Below are positions 7,487-15,185 of a stretch of 64,000 nucleotides of DNA, piece after piece. The DNA comes from an uncultured Sphingobium sp. (GTDB lineage: Bacteria > Pseudomonadota > Alphaproteobacteria > Sphingomonadales > Sphingomonadaceae). The DNA is taken from contig CAMPHJ010000011.1 of NCBI GenBank assembly GCA_946885845.1, positions 1 through 64,000 of the forward strand, in the 5' to 3' direction. How positions within the stretch are numbered: position 1 is the first letter of the stretch; each line of letters opens with the position of its first letter. The translations under genes and the position numbers were made by a program. Under the pieces are notes generated by a model. It searched no databases and was not told where the DNA came from. It worked only from the letters and a program-made list of their open reading frames with translations.

Positions 7487-9610
7487 CTATTCCCGGACGA
7501 TGAGCGCATCGACAGCAGTGATCCGCCCACCGGCACAGATCAGCGGATTGATGTCTAACTCCGCCACCCTGTCGGCGTGATCGGCGGCAAAGCGGCCTAC
7601 GTTGCAGATGATGCGCACAAGCTGGCCAATATCGACCGGTTCCGAGCCGCGAAATCCGTTCAGCAGCGCAAAGCCCTTCAGGCTGCGCAGCATCCTTTCT
7701 GCTTCTGCCGGTGTCACTGGCGCCGGGAGCAGCGCCGTGTCGCGCAGCAACTCCACCATGATGCCGCCCATGCCGACCACCAGCAGCGGACCGAATTGCG
7801 GATCGTTGCGTACGCCGACCATCAGCTCCACACCTGACGGGATCATGGGCTGTACGAGCACGCCCCGGATGTTGTCAGACGACGTTTCCCGCATGGCGTT
7901 TGCCATCACCTCTACATAGGTTTCGCGCAGAGCAGTTTCGTCAGTCAGGTTCAGGCGGATGACGCCCGCTTCAGTCTTGTGCGGGATCGCGGGAGATTCG
8001 ACCTTAATGACGACAGGATATTGGCCGGATGCGGCCTGCGCGGCCTCGTCGGCATTCTGCACCAGCGTTTCCTGCACGACTGGCACATCGTAGAGGGAGA
8101 GGACGGCTTTCGCTTCCCGTTCGGTCAACGTCGTTGCACCGGCCTGATCGAGGAGACGTGCGGCACGGTCGCGATTTTCGATGCGTAGGGTGGGAGCCGC
8201 CTCCTGTGCAGGGGCGTTGCGGAGTTCGCTGCGCCACTGCCAAACGGACAGGGTGCTAAAACAGCGGTCGAAGGAACGGAACAAGCCGACATGCGGATGC
8301 CGTTCGGCGTCGATCAGGCCCGGACCTTCGAGCCAGTCGGTGAAGGACACCCAGCAGCCCGCTTTGCCCGCCTGCGCGGCCTCGCGACCCAATGTGTCGA
8401 TACGGTCGATGGTGGCTTCAGACGCATAAGGATTGGCCAGCACAACGGCGCCATATGTGGAATCGGCGAACAGCGCGTTGAGACATGCGGTGAGCGACGC
8501 GGGATTGTTCACGACCTGTGCGGTCACGTCACAAGGATTGCGTGCGGAGCCGAAGTCGGGGACGTTCGCGTCCAGTACCGCCTGCGCAGCTGCTTCGGGC
8601 TGGAGCAGCGCGATTCCATGGGCTTCGGCCTTGTCCGCAGCGATGACGGTCGCGCCGCCGGACGTGGCAATGACGGCGGCGGCTTTTGCCTTTGCCGGTC
8701 CCATTTTGGCGAAAAAGGCGGCGGTTTCCATCAGCGCTTCGAGCTGATCGACGAAAACCACGCCAGATCGTTCGAGCGCGGCGCGATAGGCTGCGTGCGA
8801 TCCGGCGAGCGACCCGGTATGCGACATGGCGGCGCTGGCACCCTGTTCGCTTTCGGCGATCTTGTACAGGATGAGCGGCTTGTCCGCCGCCCATGCCAAT
8901 CGCGCCGCCTCGATCATGCGGTTGGGGTCGTCCATGCCCTCAAACAGGCAGGCGATGGCGCGACAACCGGGATCTTCCACGAGGTAGGAGACGAAATCGG
9001 CGACATCGACATCGCAGCTATTGCCCGACGCCAACATATGGCTGACCTGAGTGCCGCGTTCGATCGACTGGATGAGCGCGTTGCCGAGCGCACCGGATTG
9101 ACTGACGATGCCGACGGAATGCGCAGCGGGGGCGTCCAGTCGGGTTTCGCTATAGAAGGTGATGTTCGCACCAATCGTGAAGTTTGCAAGGCCGATGCAG
9201 TTGGGGCCGATGATCCGCATGCCGCTTTCCTGGGCGATGCGGGTCAATTCATCCTGTTCGGCGATGCCCTGTTCGGTGCCGACCTCGGCAAAGCCGGAGG
9301 CGTAGATGATGCAGCCGCCGACGCCTGCGCCAGCGCATTCGCGTACGATGTCGAGGACCTGATCCCGTCCGGTCGCCACCACCACGCAATCAGGGACCTT
9401 CGGCAGTGCACCGATTGAGGGATAGCAGGGCCGCCCGGCTATCTCTTCGTAACGGGGATTGATCTGGAACAATTCGCCCTGGAAATTTGCGAGGCGCGCT
9501 ACAGTTCGGGCGCCGAAAGACGACGGATTGGTCGATACGCCCACGACCGCGATAGTTTTGGGCGATAAACTCCGGATCAACTGGTCGCGGCTGTACACTG
9601 GCCTGTTCAT
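7487..9610 (-). CDS. Acyl-CoA synthetase, NDP-forming (acetate--CoA ligase family)
   Basis: 707 residues, ATG 9610 after AGGGACAAAC. The order is a CoA-binding Rossmann domain (SPKTIAVVGVSTNPSSFG), a succinyl-CoA-ligase-like domain with IVSQSGALG and the phospho-histidine motif SHTGSLAGS, and a C-terminal ATP-grasp domain (VIKVESPAIPHKTEAGVIRL, VVGMGGIMVELLRD). The family makes acyl-CoA from a free acid with release of ADP and phosphate. Sphingomonad relatives include the feruloyl-CoA synthetase FerA, so an aromatic or cyclic acid is possible. The gene is divergent from the Coq4-like gene and has a regulon operator at 9666-9679. Substrate unknown. Confidence 0.9.
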   Translation of the reverse strand: MNRPVYSRDQLIRSLSPKTIAVVGVSTNPSSFGARTVARLANFQGELFQINPRYEEIAGRPCYPSIGALPKVPDCVVVATGRDQVLDIVRECAGAGVGGCIIYASGFAEVGTEQGIAEQDELTRIAQESGMRIIGPNCIGLANFTIGANITFYSETRLDAPAAHSVGIVSQSGALGNALIQSIERGTQVSHMLASGNSCDVDVADFVSYLVEDPGCRAIACLFEGMDDPNRMIEAARLAWAADKPLILYKIAESEQGASAAMSHTGSLAGSHAAYRAALERSGVVFVDQLEALMETAAFFAKMGPAKAKAAAVIATSGGATVIAADKAEAHGIALLQPEAAAQAVLDANVPDFGSARNPCDVTAQVVNNPASLTACLNALFADSTYGAVVLANPYASEATIDRIDTLGREAAQAGKAGCWVSFTDWLEGPGLIDAERHPHVGLFRSFDRCFSTLSVWQWRSELRNAPAQEAAPTLRIENRDRAARLLDQAGATTLTEREAKAVLSLYDVPVVQETLVQNADEAAQAASGQYPVVIKVESPAIPHKTEAGVIRLNLTDETALRETYVEVMANAMRETSSDNIRGVLVQPMIPSGVELMVGVRNDPQFGPLLVVGMGGIMVELLRDTALLPAPVTPAEAERMLRSLKGFALLNGFRGSEPVDIGQLVRIICNVGRFAADHADRVAELDINPLICAGGRITAVDALIVRE

Positions 9611-9665
9611 GTTTGTCCCTGAAATCTGTTGCCGTCTGCCGCTAACCGCAGCCGATGAATTAGCA

Positions 9666-9679
9666 TCCAAACGGTTGGT
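9666..9679. promoter_or_regulatory. Regulon operator site E (upstream of the acyl-CoA synthetase)
   Basis: On the minus strand this reads ACCAACCGTTTGGA, matching the 14-bp dyad ACCAAMCGRYCGGT found at four other places with small changes. It is 56 bp upstream of the synthetase start and between two divergent genes. It is the weakest match of the five. Confidence 0.5.
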
Positions 9680-9713
9680 AGCCTACTTGCGCGCTGACGT
9701 AAACCTTCATCCT

Positions 9714-9728
9714 ATGCCAATTTGGCAT
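9714..9728. promoter_or_regulatory. Perfect 15-bp palindrome in the divergent promoter region
   Basis: ATGCCAA-T-TTGGCAT is a perfect dyad 106 bp upstream of the Coq4-like start. The size and symmetry suit a dimeric regulator. It differs from the 14-bp regulon site 35 bp away. Confidence 0.45.
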
Positions 9729-9834
9729 CGCGCCATTATCCACTCGGAATTAGACATTCTACCTGTTTAGCCTAACCTGCCTCCCTACCCGACGATGGTC
9801 GGAACAGAAATTTTTGCGAACAGAGGAATGGGTC

Positions 9835-10749
9835 ATGGAAGACCGGACGATGGATTGGAAAACCTACGAAACCTACATGACTGACGGTTATAAAAGACCT
9901 GTGGTCAAGAACAGCGAACTGGTGAGTTCTTCGGTTTACCTGAATGATTATCGCATCCGGGAATGGACAGTCCGCGAATGTCTGCGCCGTAACGGAACCG
10001 ACCTTCCGTCCACTTATGGCATCCCTGATATCAACTTGGCGATTGAAGAAGTTCAGGACCAGGATTATGTTAATAATCTCTTCGAGGAAGCGCGCAAGGA
10101 CTGGCCGGAACTGGATCAGTTCCTCGAAGAACGCTATATGTCTCGTTGGGTGAAGAAGGATTTAGAAAATTGCCCTAAGGGTTCCTTAGGACATGCAGTC
10201 TTTGTTCATTACGATAAATATGGCTATGACAACACAATGGCCAGCATGGCTATGCCGGTTCGAAACCATTATGAGTATTTCCGCCGCCGCAAGGTTGAGA
10301 TCCACGACTTCATGCATATTCTGACCGGTGCTGGATTCGATTACATCGCAGAAGGTATTCCGAACTTCATCCATTTCGGCAGTTTTCACAAATATTTCAA
10401 ACCAGAGCTGGCCCAGCAACTGACTGTCAGCAATATCTTCCTGTTCTTCCCTTATTTCTTCCGTTCGTCTCTTCACTACCCCCAGGGCTTCCCATGGGTG
10501 TGGGAAGCCATGAACCGCGGCGTTGAAATCGGTCGTCAGTCGGGCACTTACTTCCTCAAGAAGATCGAAGATTATTTGCATCTTTCCGTCGAGGAAGCGC
10601 GCGATGCGCTTGAAATCCGCGGTGCGGAAGACGTCGATTTCAAAGAGTGGATGCGACGGTCGGACATCGTGATGGAAGGCGGCCAGACTTACACGGAGGA
10701 GAAGGCCACCCAGCGCGCAGAGATGTTCAGGCAGCTGGCTGCGGAATAA
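9835..10749 (+). CDS. Coq4-like protein (ubiquinone-biosynthesis family)
   Basis: 304 residues, ATG 9835 after AGAGGAATGGGTC. The family signature H-D-x-x-H-x11-E is intact: HDFMHILTGAGFDYIAEG near residues 156-173, the metal-binding motif of Coq4. Coq4 in eukaryotes is needed for oxidative decarboxylation of the quinone head group. This copy is longer than usual Coq4 (about 220-265) and stands in a catabolic cluster, not with ubiquinone genes. Codon use is AT-richer than its neighbours, which hints at recent acquisition. It has its own terminator. I infer a metal-dependent ring hydroxylase or decarboxylase step in the pathway. A ubiquinone role is the alternative. Confidence 0.72.
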   Translation: MEDRTMDWKTYETYMTDGYKRPVVKNSELVSSSVYLNDYRIREWTVRECLRRNGTDLPSTYGIPDINLAIEEVQDQDYVNNLFEEARKDWPELDQFLEERYMSRWVKKDLENCPKGSLGHAVFVHYDKYGYDNTMASMAMPVRNHYEYFRRRKVEIHDFMHILTGAGFDYIAEGIPNFIHFGSFHKYFKPELAQQLTVSNIFLFFPYFFRSSLHYPQGFPWVWEAMNRGVEIGRQSGTYFLKKIEDYLHLSVEEARDALEIRGAEDVDFKEWMRRSDIVMEGGQTYTEEKATQRAEMFRQLAAE

Positions 10750-10766
10750 AAATCGACACTATCGAT

Positions 10767-10800
10767 GGGGGGCGCCATTCAGCATGGCGCTCCCCTTTTT
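10767..10800 (+). terminator. Rho-independent terminator after the Coq4-like gene
   Basis: GGGG-G-GCGCCAT pairs with ATGGCGC-T-CCCC (one G-U pair) around TCAGC and is followed directly by TTTTT. It isolates the Coq4-like gene from the DUF35/thiolase pair and argues against any upstream start for the next gene. Confidence 0.85.
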
Positions 10801-10860
10801 GTCGCTGAATTGGGGGATGCTATGATCTTCGCGCTATCGTGGGGGCGGAGCGAAGCAGAA

Positions 10861-11244
10861 ATGACTGAACAACGTGCCCTCGGCCCTCAGGAACAGTTTG
10901 ATGCCTATCTCGGGCAAGGCCGCTTCATGCTCCAGCGCGCGCAGGGGAGCGGCGCCCACATATTTTATCCTCGTGTCGCCGAACCGGGATCGGGATTCCA
11001 AGACCTGACATGGGTGGAGGCCAGCGGACATGGCGTGGTTTATGCCACAACCGTTGTTCGGCCACGGCCGCCGGAAGCACCCTACAACGTCGCACTGATC
11101 ACCTTGGCAGAAGGGCCGCGCATGATGTCGCGCGTGGTGGGTGTCGATCCGCAAGACGTTCGGATCGACATGGCTGTGCGCGCCGAGATCATCGTGGAAG
11201 CGGGCAAGCCGCTGCTGGTTTTTCGGCCTGAGAGGCGCGATTGA
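10861..11244 (+). CDS. DUF35 OB-fold protein, zinc-ribbon cysteines lost
   Basis: 127 residues from ATG 10861 with GGAG upstream. The C-terminal OB-fold reads DLTWVEASGHGVVYATTVVR and PYNVALITLAEGPRMMSRVV, typical of DUF35 partners of thiolase-like enzymes. The N-terminal part (FMLQRAQGSGAHIFYPRVAE) keeps the rubredoxin-like spacing but has no cysteine, so it cannot bind zinc. The stop overlaps the start of the thiolase-like gene as TGATG, indicating translational coupling and a complex. Similar pairs include ChsH2-Ltp2 in steroid side-chain cleavage. Confidence 0.8.
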   Translation: MTEQRALGPQEQFDAYLGQGRFMLQRAQGSGAHIFYPRVAEPGSGFQDLTWVEASGHGVVYATTVVRPRPPEAPYNVALITLAEGPRMMSRVVGVDPQDVRIDMAVRAEIIVEAGKPLLVFRPERRD

Positions 11245-12401
11245 TGGCGGAAGCATCGCTTCGGGGAAAGGCCGCGATCGTTGGTGCCGCGACATTCGGT
11301 CTGGGTATCGCGCCGGGCTATGGCGCAATCGACCTCGCGGCGAAGGCTGCGCTTATCGCGTTAAACGACGCTGGGCTTCAGCCGCGCGATGTCGATGCCC
11401 TGTTTGTCTGCTTGCCGCAGGATTTTCTTTCGGGGCTTTCCATGGCGGAATATCTGGGGATCGACCCGGTAATCAGCGACAACAACCGGACGGGGGGATC
11501 GGCTTTCCTCACCCATGTTGAGATGGCGGCGATGGCGCTGAACGCGGGCTTATGTGAAATCGCCCTGATCACATATGGCAGCAATCAGCGCAGCGCGTCG
11601 GGCAAGCTCGTCGGAGCGACTACAACCACTAATGATCTGGAGACGTGCTACCGCCCGCTCGTGCCGGTGAGCGCCTACGCGTTGGCTGCGTCGCGCCACA
11701 TGCACGTCTATGGCACGACACGGTCGCAACTGGCCGAGGTTGCCGTCGCGGCAAGGAGTTGGGCCGCGCTCAATCCTGACGCCTTCTTGCGTGATCCCTT
11801 GACCATCGATGATTGCCTGTCGTCGCGCATGATTTCCGATCCGCTGACTGTCAGGGACTGCTGCCTGGTGACTGACGGGGCGGGGGCCATTGTGATGATG
11901 CGAGCGGAACGGGCCAGGTCGATGCCACGGCCGCCTGTCTATGTTCTGGGCACCGGGTCAGCCACGACCCATCGCGAAATATCGTCCATGCCCGATCTGA
12001 CTGTCACGGGCGCCGCGGACTCCGGCAAGCGCGCCTATGCGCAGGCCCGTTTAGGCCCGGATGATATCGACATGGTGCAGCTGTACGATGCCTTTACCAT
12101 CAACGCGATCTTGTTTCTGGAAGATCTGGGCTTTTGCCCGAAGGGCGAAGGCGGGCGGTTTGTCGAAAAGGGCGCCTTGGCCCCCGGCGGTGTTTTGCCG
12201 GTGAACACCAACGGCGGAGGTTTGTCCTGCGTCCACCCCGGCATGTATGGCATATTCACGTTGATCGAGGCGACGCAACAAATCCGGCGTGAATGCGGCG
12301 CGCGCCAGCTCGATCGGGCCGATGTGGCGCTGTGCCACGGCAATGGCGGATCATTGTCGCATCAGGCTACCGTGATATTGGGATCTGAGGCAGCTCTGTG
12401 A
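11244..12401 (+). CDS. Thiolase-like / SCP-x-type lipid-transfer protein without the nucleophilic Cys
   Basis: 385 residues with a thiolase fold (KAAIVGAATFGLG at the N-terminus, CHGNGGSLSHQATVILG at the C-terminus). Where thiolases carry the acylated cysteine this one has NNRTGGSAF (about residues 79-87). Loss of that Cys, with an adjacent DUF35 gene, is the hallmark of Ltp2-type enzymes, which act as retro-aldolases on beta-hydroxyacyl-CoA. It probably forms a heteromer with the 10861 product and cleaves a C-C bond of a CoA ester. A different acyltransferase role remains possible. Confidence 0.82.
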   Translation: MAEASLRGKAAIVGAATFGLGIAPGYGAIDLAAKAALIALNDAGLQPRDVDALFVCLPQDFLSGLSMAEYLGIDPVISDNNRTGGSAFLTHVEMAAMALNAGLCEIALITYGSNQRSASGKLVGATTTTNDLETCYRPLVPVSAYALAASRHMHVYGTTRSQLAEVAVAARSWAALNPDAFLRDPLTIDDCLSSRMISDPLTVRDCCLVTDGAGAIVMMRAERARSMPRPPVYVLGTGSATTHREISSMPDLTVTGAADSGKRAYAQARLGPDDIDMVQLYDAFTINAILFLEDLGFCPKGEGGRFVEKGALAPGGVLPVNTNGGGLSCVHPGMYGIFTLIEATQQIRRECGARQLDRADVALCHGNGGSLSHQATVILGSEAAL

Positions 12402-12421
12402 CTTGCTGCATCAAGCACTCA

Positions 12422-13156
12422 TCAATCCTTGCCCGCCTTCTCCTGCAATGCCTGGATCTGCGCGACGACCCGGTCGACCAGGGCAAAACGCTCCTGACCA
12501 GGGGATTGGGGGTGTAGGGAGGCGATGACAAAAGCGGCGCTGTCGCGTGCAAGATCATGCGGAGTAATCGGGCCACCGGGCTTGTACCAGCGGATATAGG
12601 ACGTAATCACGCCCAATATGGTGAAGCTCGAAATTCGCTGATCGATCCCCGCATCGAAAATATTCGCTGCAATACCCCTGCTGATGATCGATCGGAGATA
12701 AGCCTGATAGGCGTCGCGTTCAGCAAAAATCTGCTCACGCTTGTCCGGCGCCAGATGCTTGGCGTCCTGAATAATGACGATGCCACGATGGATGCGATCG
12801 GGCACGGCATTAAGGACGATATGACCATAGCAGAAGGCGATCAGCTGTTCGGCGGGACTGGATGCGAAATGATCGCAAAGACGCATATTCTCAGCCAGCC
12901 CTTCACTGCCGACCTTGATAACTTCGTAGAGCAAGTCCTCCTTCGAGGAAATATAGTGGTAAAGGCTGCCCTTCAACACACCGACCGCGTCGGCGATGTC
13001 GTTAAGGCTCGTGCCGTTGAACCCGCGTTCGGAAAAGAGTTCGCCCGCGATCAGGACGATGTCTTCGAAGCGGCGCTCACCATTGCCGGTCTTGGGCGCT
13101 CTACCTCTGCGCTGCGAAGACCGGGCCGCCGCTACCTCGTTCGTTCTGCTTTTCAT
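12422..13156 (-). CDS. TetR-family transcriptional regulator
   Basis: 244 residues from ATG 13156 (MKSRTNEV). The HTH is NGTSLNDIADAVGVLKGSLY followed by HYISSKEDLLYEV, the classical TetR layout, with a helical ligand domain behind it. The end of the gene converges with the thiolase-like gene (20 bases apart). The gene sits between the catabolic operons. It is the best candidate for the protein that binds the 14-bp dyad in front of four transcription units, with an acyl-CoA intermediate as probable ligand. That link is inferred. Confidence 0.88.
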   Translation of the reverse strand: MKSRTNEVAAARSSQRRGRAPKTGNGERRFEDIVLIAGELFSERGFNGTSLNDIADAVGVLKGSLYHYISSKEDLLYEVIKVGSEGLAENMRLCDHFASSPAEQLIAFCYGHIVLNAVPDRIHRGIVIIQDAKHLAPDKREQIFAERDAYQAYLRSIISRGIAANIFDAGIDQRISSFTILGVITSYIRWYKPGGPITPHDLARDSAAFVIASLHPQSPGQERFALVDRVVAQIQALQEKAGKD

Positions 13157-13256
13157 CCCGCCAATAGTCCCAGAATGCCGTGTTTCGGCTTTGCTACACG
13201 AGAGCGCCGCCACACGCCAGCACCTGCCATGATTGGATGGTTAGTCGGATGGAAGG

Positions 13257-13538
13257 TCAGCAGACCGCATCCATGAAGCGGGCAAGGGTCACATCCAGCG
13301 TCGTCACCGTTCCGGCGTCGTGGGTGGTCAACTCCACCTCTACCTTGTTGTAGACGTTGCTCCATTCGGGATGATGATCCAGCTTTTCCGCCTGCACGCC
13401 CACGCATGTCATGAACCCCAGAGCGCGGGCGAAATCGTCAAAGACGAAACTTTTGCCGATCGCCTTGCCATCCCGCGTCACCGTCCATCCAGACAGCTGT
13501 GCTACCGCCTGCACGGCGTCGATTTTTTCAAAGCGCAT
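13257..13538 (-). CDS. phhB: Pterin-4a-carbinolamine dehydratase
   Basis: 93 residues, the usual family length. The active-site motif KLDHHPEWSNVYNKVEVELT includes the paired histidines, and the third His follows in THDAG. The enzyme dehydrates 4a-hydroxy-tetrahydropterin formed by pterin-dependent hydroxylases. It is 23 bases downstream of folE and the last gene of the amidohydrolase operon. No aromatic amino acid hydroxylase lies in the window. The gene symbol is by similarity; DcoH is an equivalent name. Confidence 0.88.
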   Translation of the reverse strand: MRFEKIDAVQAVAQLSGWTVTRDGKAIGKSFVFDDFARALGFMTCVGVQAEKLDHHPEWSNVYNKVEVELTTHDAGTVTTLDVTLARFMDAVC

Positions 13539-13561
13539 CGTCGCACCCTTTCGATGTGATA

Positions 13562-14152
13562 TTACAGGCCGATCAGCGCCATGATTTCGCGCCGCGCCTT
13601 TTCGTCGTCTCGGAAAACGCCCATCATGCGGCTGGTCGTCATCTGGACGCCGGGTGTGTTGACGCCACGCGCCGTCATGCAGGCATGACTTGCCTGAATG
13701 ACTACCGCGACGCCTAGGGGCTTCAGATTTTCCCAGATGCAGTCGGCAATTTCGGCCGTCAGCCGCTCTTGAACCTGGAGCCGCTTGGCAAAGCCGTGCA
13801 GCACGCGGGCCAGCTTCGAAATGCCTACGACGCGGTTGCGGGGCAAATAGCCGATATGAGCGGTGCCGATGATCGGCGCCATATGATGTTCGCAGTGCGA
13901 CTGAAAAGGAATATCGCGCAATAGCACGATTTCGTCATAGCCACCCACTTCGTCGAAGGTGCGCAGCAGATGCTGTGAGGGGTCTTCATGATAGCCGCCG
14001 AAATATTCGCGCCACGCCTTTGCAACGCGGTTGGGCGTATCGACCAGACCTTCCCGTTCGGGATCGTCGCCAGCCCAGCCGATCAGCGTGCGGACGGCTT
14101 GCTTTACTTCGGAAGGGATGTGGGGTGCGTCCGTTGGTGATTGTGTCGCCAT
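13562..14152 (-). CDS. folE: GTP cyclohydrolase I
   Basis: 196 residues from ATG 14152 with GAGAAG upstream. Zinc and catalytic residues are visible in FQSHCEHHMAPIIG and in ASHACMTARGV, and the substrate region in VDTPNRVAKAWREYF. It makes dihydroneopterin triphosphate from GTP, the first step to folate and tetrahydropterins. It is 11 bases downstream of the CitE-like lyase gene on the same strand and is followed by the carbinolamine dehydratase. In this setting it is more likely to serve a pterin-dependent hydroxylase than folate alone. Confidence 0.95.
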   Translation of the reverse strand: MATQSPTDAPHIPSEVKQAVRTLIGWAGDDPEREGLVDTPNRVAKAWREYFGGYHEDPSQHLLRTFDEVGGYDEIVLLRDIPFQSHCEHHMAPIIGTAHIGYLPRNRVVGISKLARVLHGFAKRLQVQERLTAEIADCIWENLKPLGVAVVIQASHACMTARGVNTPGVQMTTSRMMGVFRDDEKARREIMALIGL

Positions 14153-14163
14153 GATGATTCTTC

Positions 14164-15156
14164 TCAGCTGAAAAATGCGGACAGAGCGGGGGCGGGGATG
14201 GCCGCGCCGGTGATTTTGGCGCGTTGAAGGGCGCTCCAGAAATAGCGGTAGGTCGCGCGGTCGTGCAGTTCGCCTTTGTACTGGATCGGTCCCCAGTCGG
14301 CCTGCTGCGCCGCGATCAGGATAGCGGCTGCGTCTTCGATTTCGGAATGATCGGGACGCATCGCTTCGACAATGGGCAGGATTTGCGCGGGATAGATGCT
14401 CCACATGCGCTGGAAGCCGAATTCGTCCCCCGCGCGGCGAGCGTCGGCGTGGATGCGATCGGTGTCCTTCAGGTCCAGGCAGACATTGTGCGCGGGTATC
14501 AGGCCCGCCCCGAGCGCTGCGGCGGTCACTTCGGCCTTCGCGCGGGCCAGCAGGCGATGTTCGAACTGGCCCGGTGAGCGCATGGCCGACGCGGGGATCG
14601 CACCATTATGCGCGCTGACGAAATCCATGAGGCCGAAGTCCAGCACCTGCATCCACGGAAGCGCCGCGATCGCTCTGATATCAGCAAGTGCGCCATGCGT
14701 TTCGATGAGGGCATGGATGGGGATCGTGCGCTTTATGCCCCGGCTGGCGCAACCCTGGCGGATATAGTCGATAACCCCGGCCAGCTGGACTGCGGACGTC
14801 GCTTTGGGCACGGTGATATAGGCGACTTCGTTGCCCGCGCCCGACAAGATGATATCGACATCGGTACGCCAATGGTCGTGCGAGGGATCGTGGATGCGGA
14901 TGCCCGCCTGACGATACCGGTTTTGCGGTGAAGCGATCATGGCGGCGACCATCTGGGCATGTTCGGTTTCAGTACCGGTCGCGGCGCCATCTTCACAGTC
15001 GCAGGTAATGTCGAAGATCGGACCATGCTGTTCCTGAAGCTGGAACGCCTTGGCGATCAGTTTCTCGCTGCCCGCAAAATGTTCGCAACTGGCGATCGTC
15101 GGGAATGACTTTTCGCCATTGAACAGGGCTTGATCTGGATGAAGGGCTTTGGACAT
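14164..15156 (-). CDS. CitE/HpcH-family acyl-CoA lyase (malyl- or citramalyl-CoA lyase-like)
   Basis: 330 residues, ATG 15156 after AAAGGTCAGTTC. TIM-barrel motifs: CDCEDGAATG (acidic loop), GIRIHD (CoA/substrate Arg), IPIHALIETHGALADI (metal Glu), LDFGLMDFVSAHNGAIP, and SIYPAQI near the C-terminus. The family cleaves 3-hydroxyacyl-CoA such as beta-methylmalyl-CoA (glyoxylate plus propionyl-CoA), malyl-CoA or citramalyl-CoA (pyruvate plus acetyl-CoA). It stands 29 bases after the mesaconyl-CoA-hydratase-like gene, which supplies just such a substrate. The subtype differs from the Rhodobacter Mcl sequence, so the exact substrate is open. Confidence 0.85.
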   Translation of the reverse strand: MSKALHPDQALFNGEKSFPTIASCEHFAGSEKLIAKAFQLQEQHGPIFDITCDCEDGAATGTETEHAQMVAAMIASPQNRYRQAGIRIHDPSHDHWRTDVDIILSGAGNEVAYITVPKATSAVQLAGVIDYIRQGCASRGIKRTIPIHALIETHGALADIRAIAALPWMQVLDFGLMDFVSAHNGAIPASAMRSPGQFEHRLLARAKAEVTAAALGAGLIPAHNVCLDLKDTDRIHADARRAGDEFGFQRMWSIYPAQILPIVEAMRPDHSEIEDAAAILIAAQQADWGPIQYKGELHDRATYRYFWSALQRAKITGAAIPAPALSAFFS

Positions 15157-15185
15157 GAACTGACCTTTATCGTTGAATAGTTGGA

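Noticed and set aside
8291..9418. Open frame of 375 codons on the plus strand
   Set aside because: It is entirely antisense to the acyl-CoA synthetase, whose domains and motifs are clear; its own translation has no recognisable domain.
10765..10860. Upstream start for the DUF35 protein
   Set aside because: It lies inside a rho-independent terminator, and the extension has no DUF35 similarity.
13236..13250. Possible regulon dyad before the TetR gene (ATGGTTAGTCGGAT)
   Set aside because: Only one half matches the dyad; too weak to count as a sixth site.
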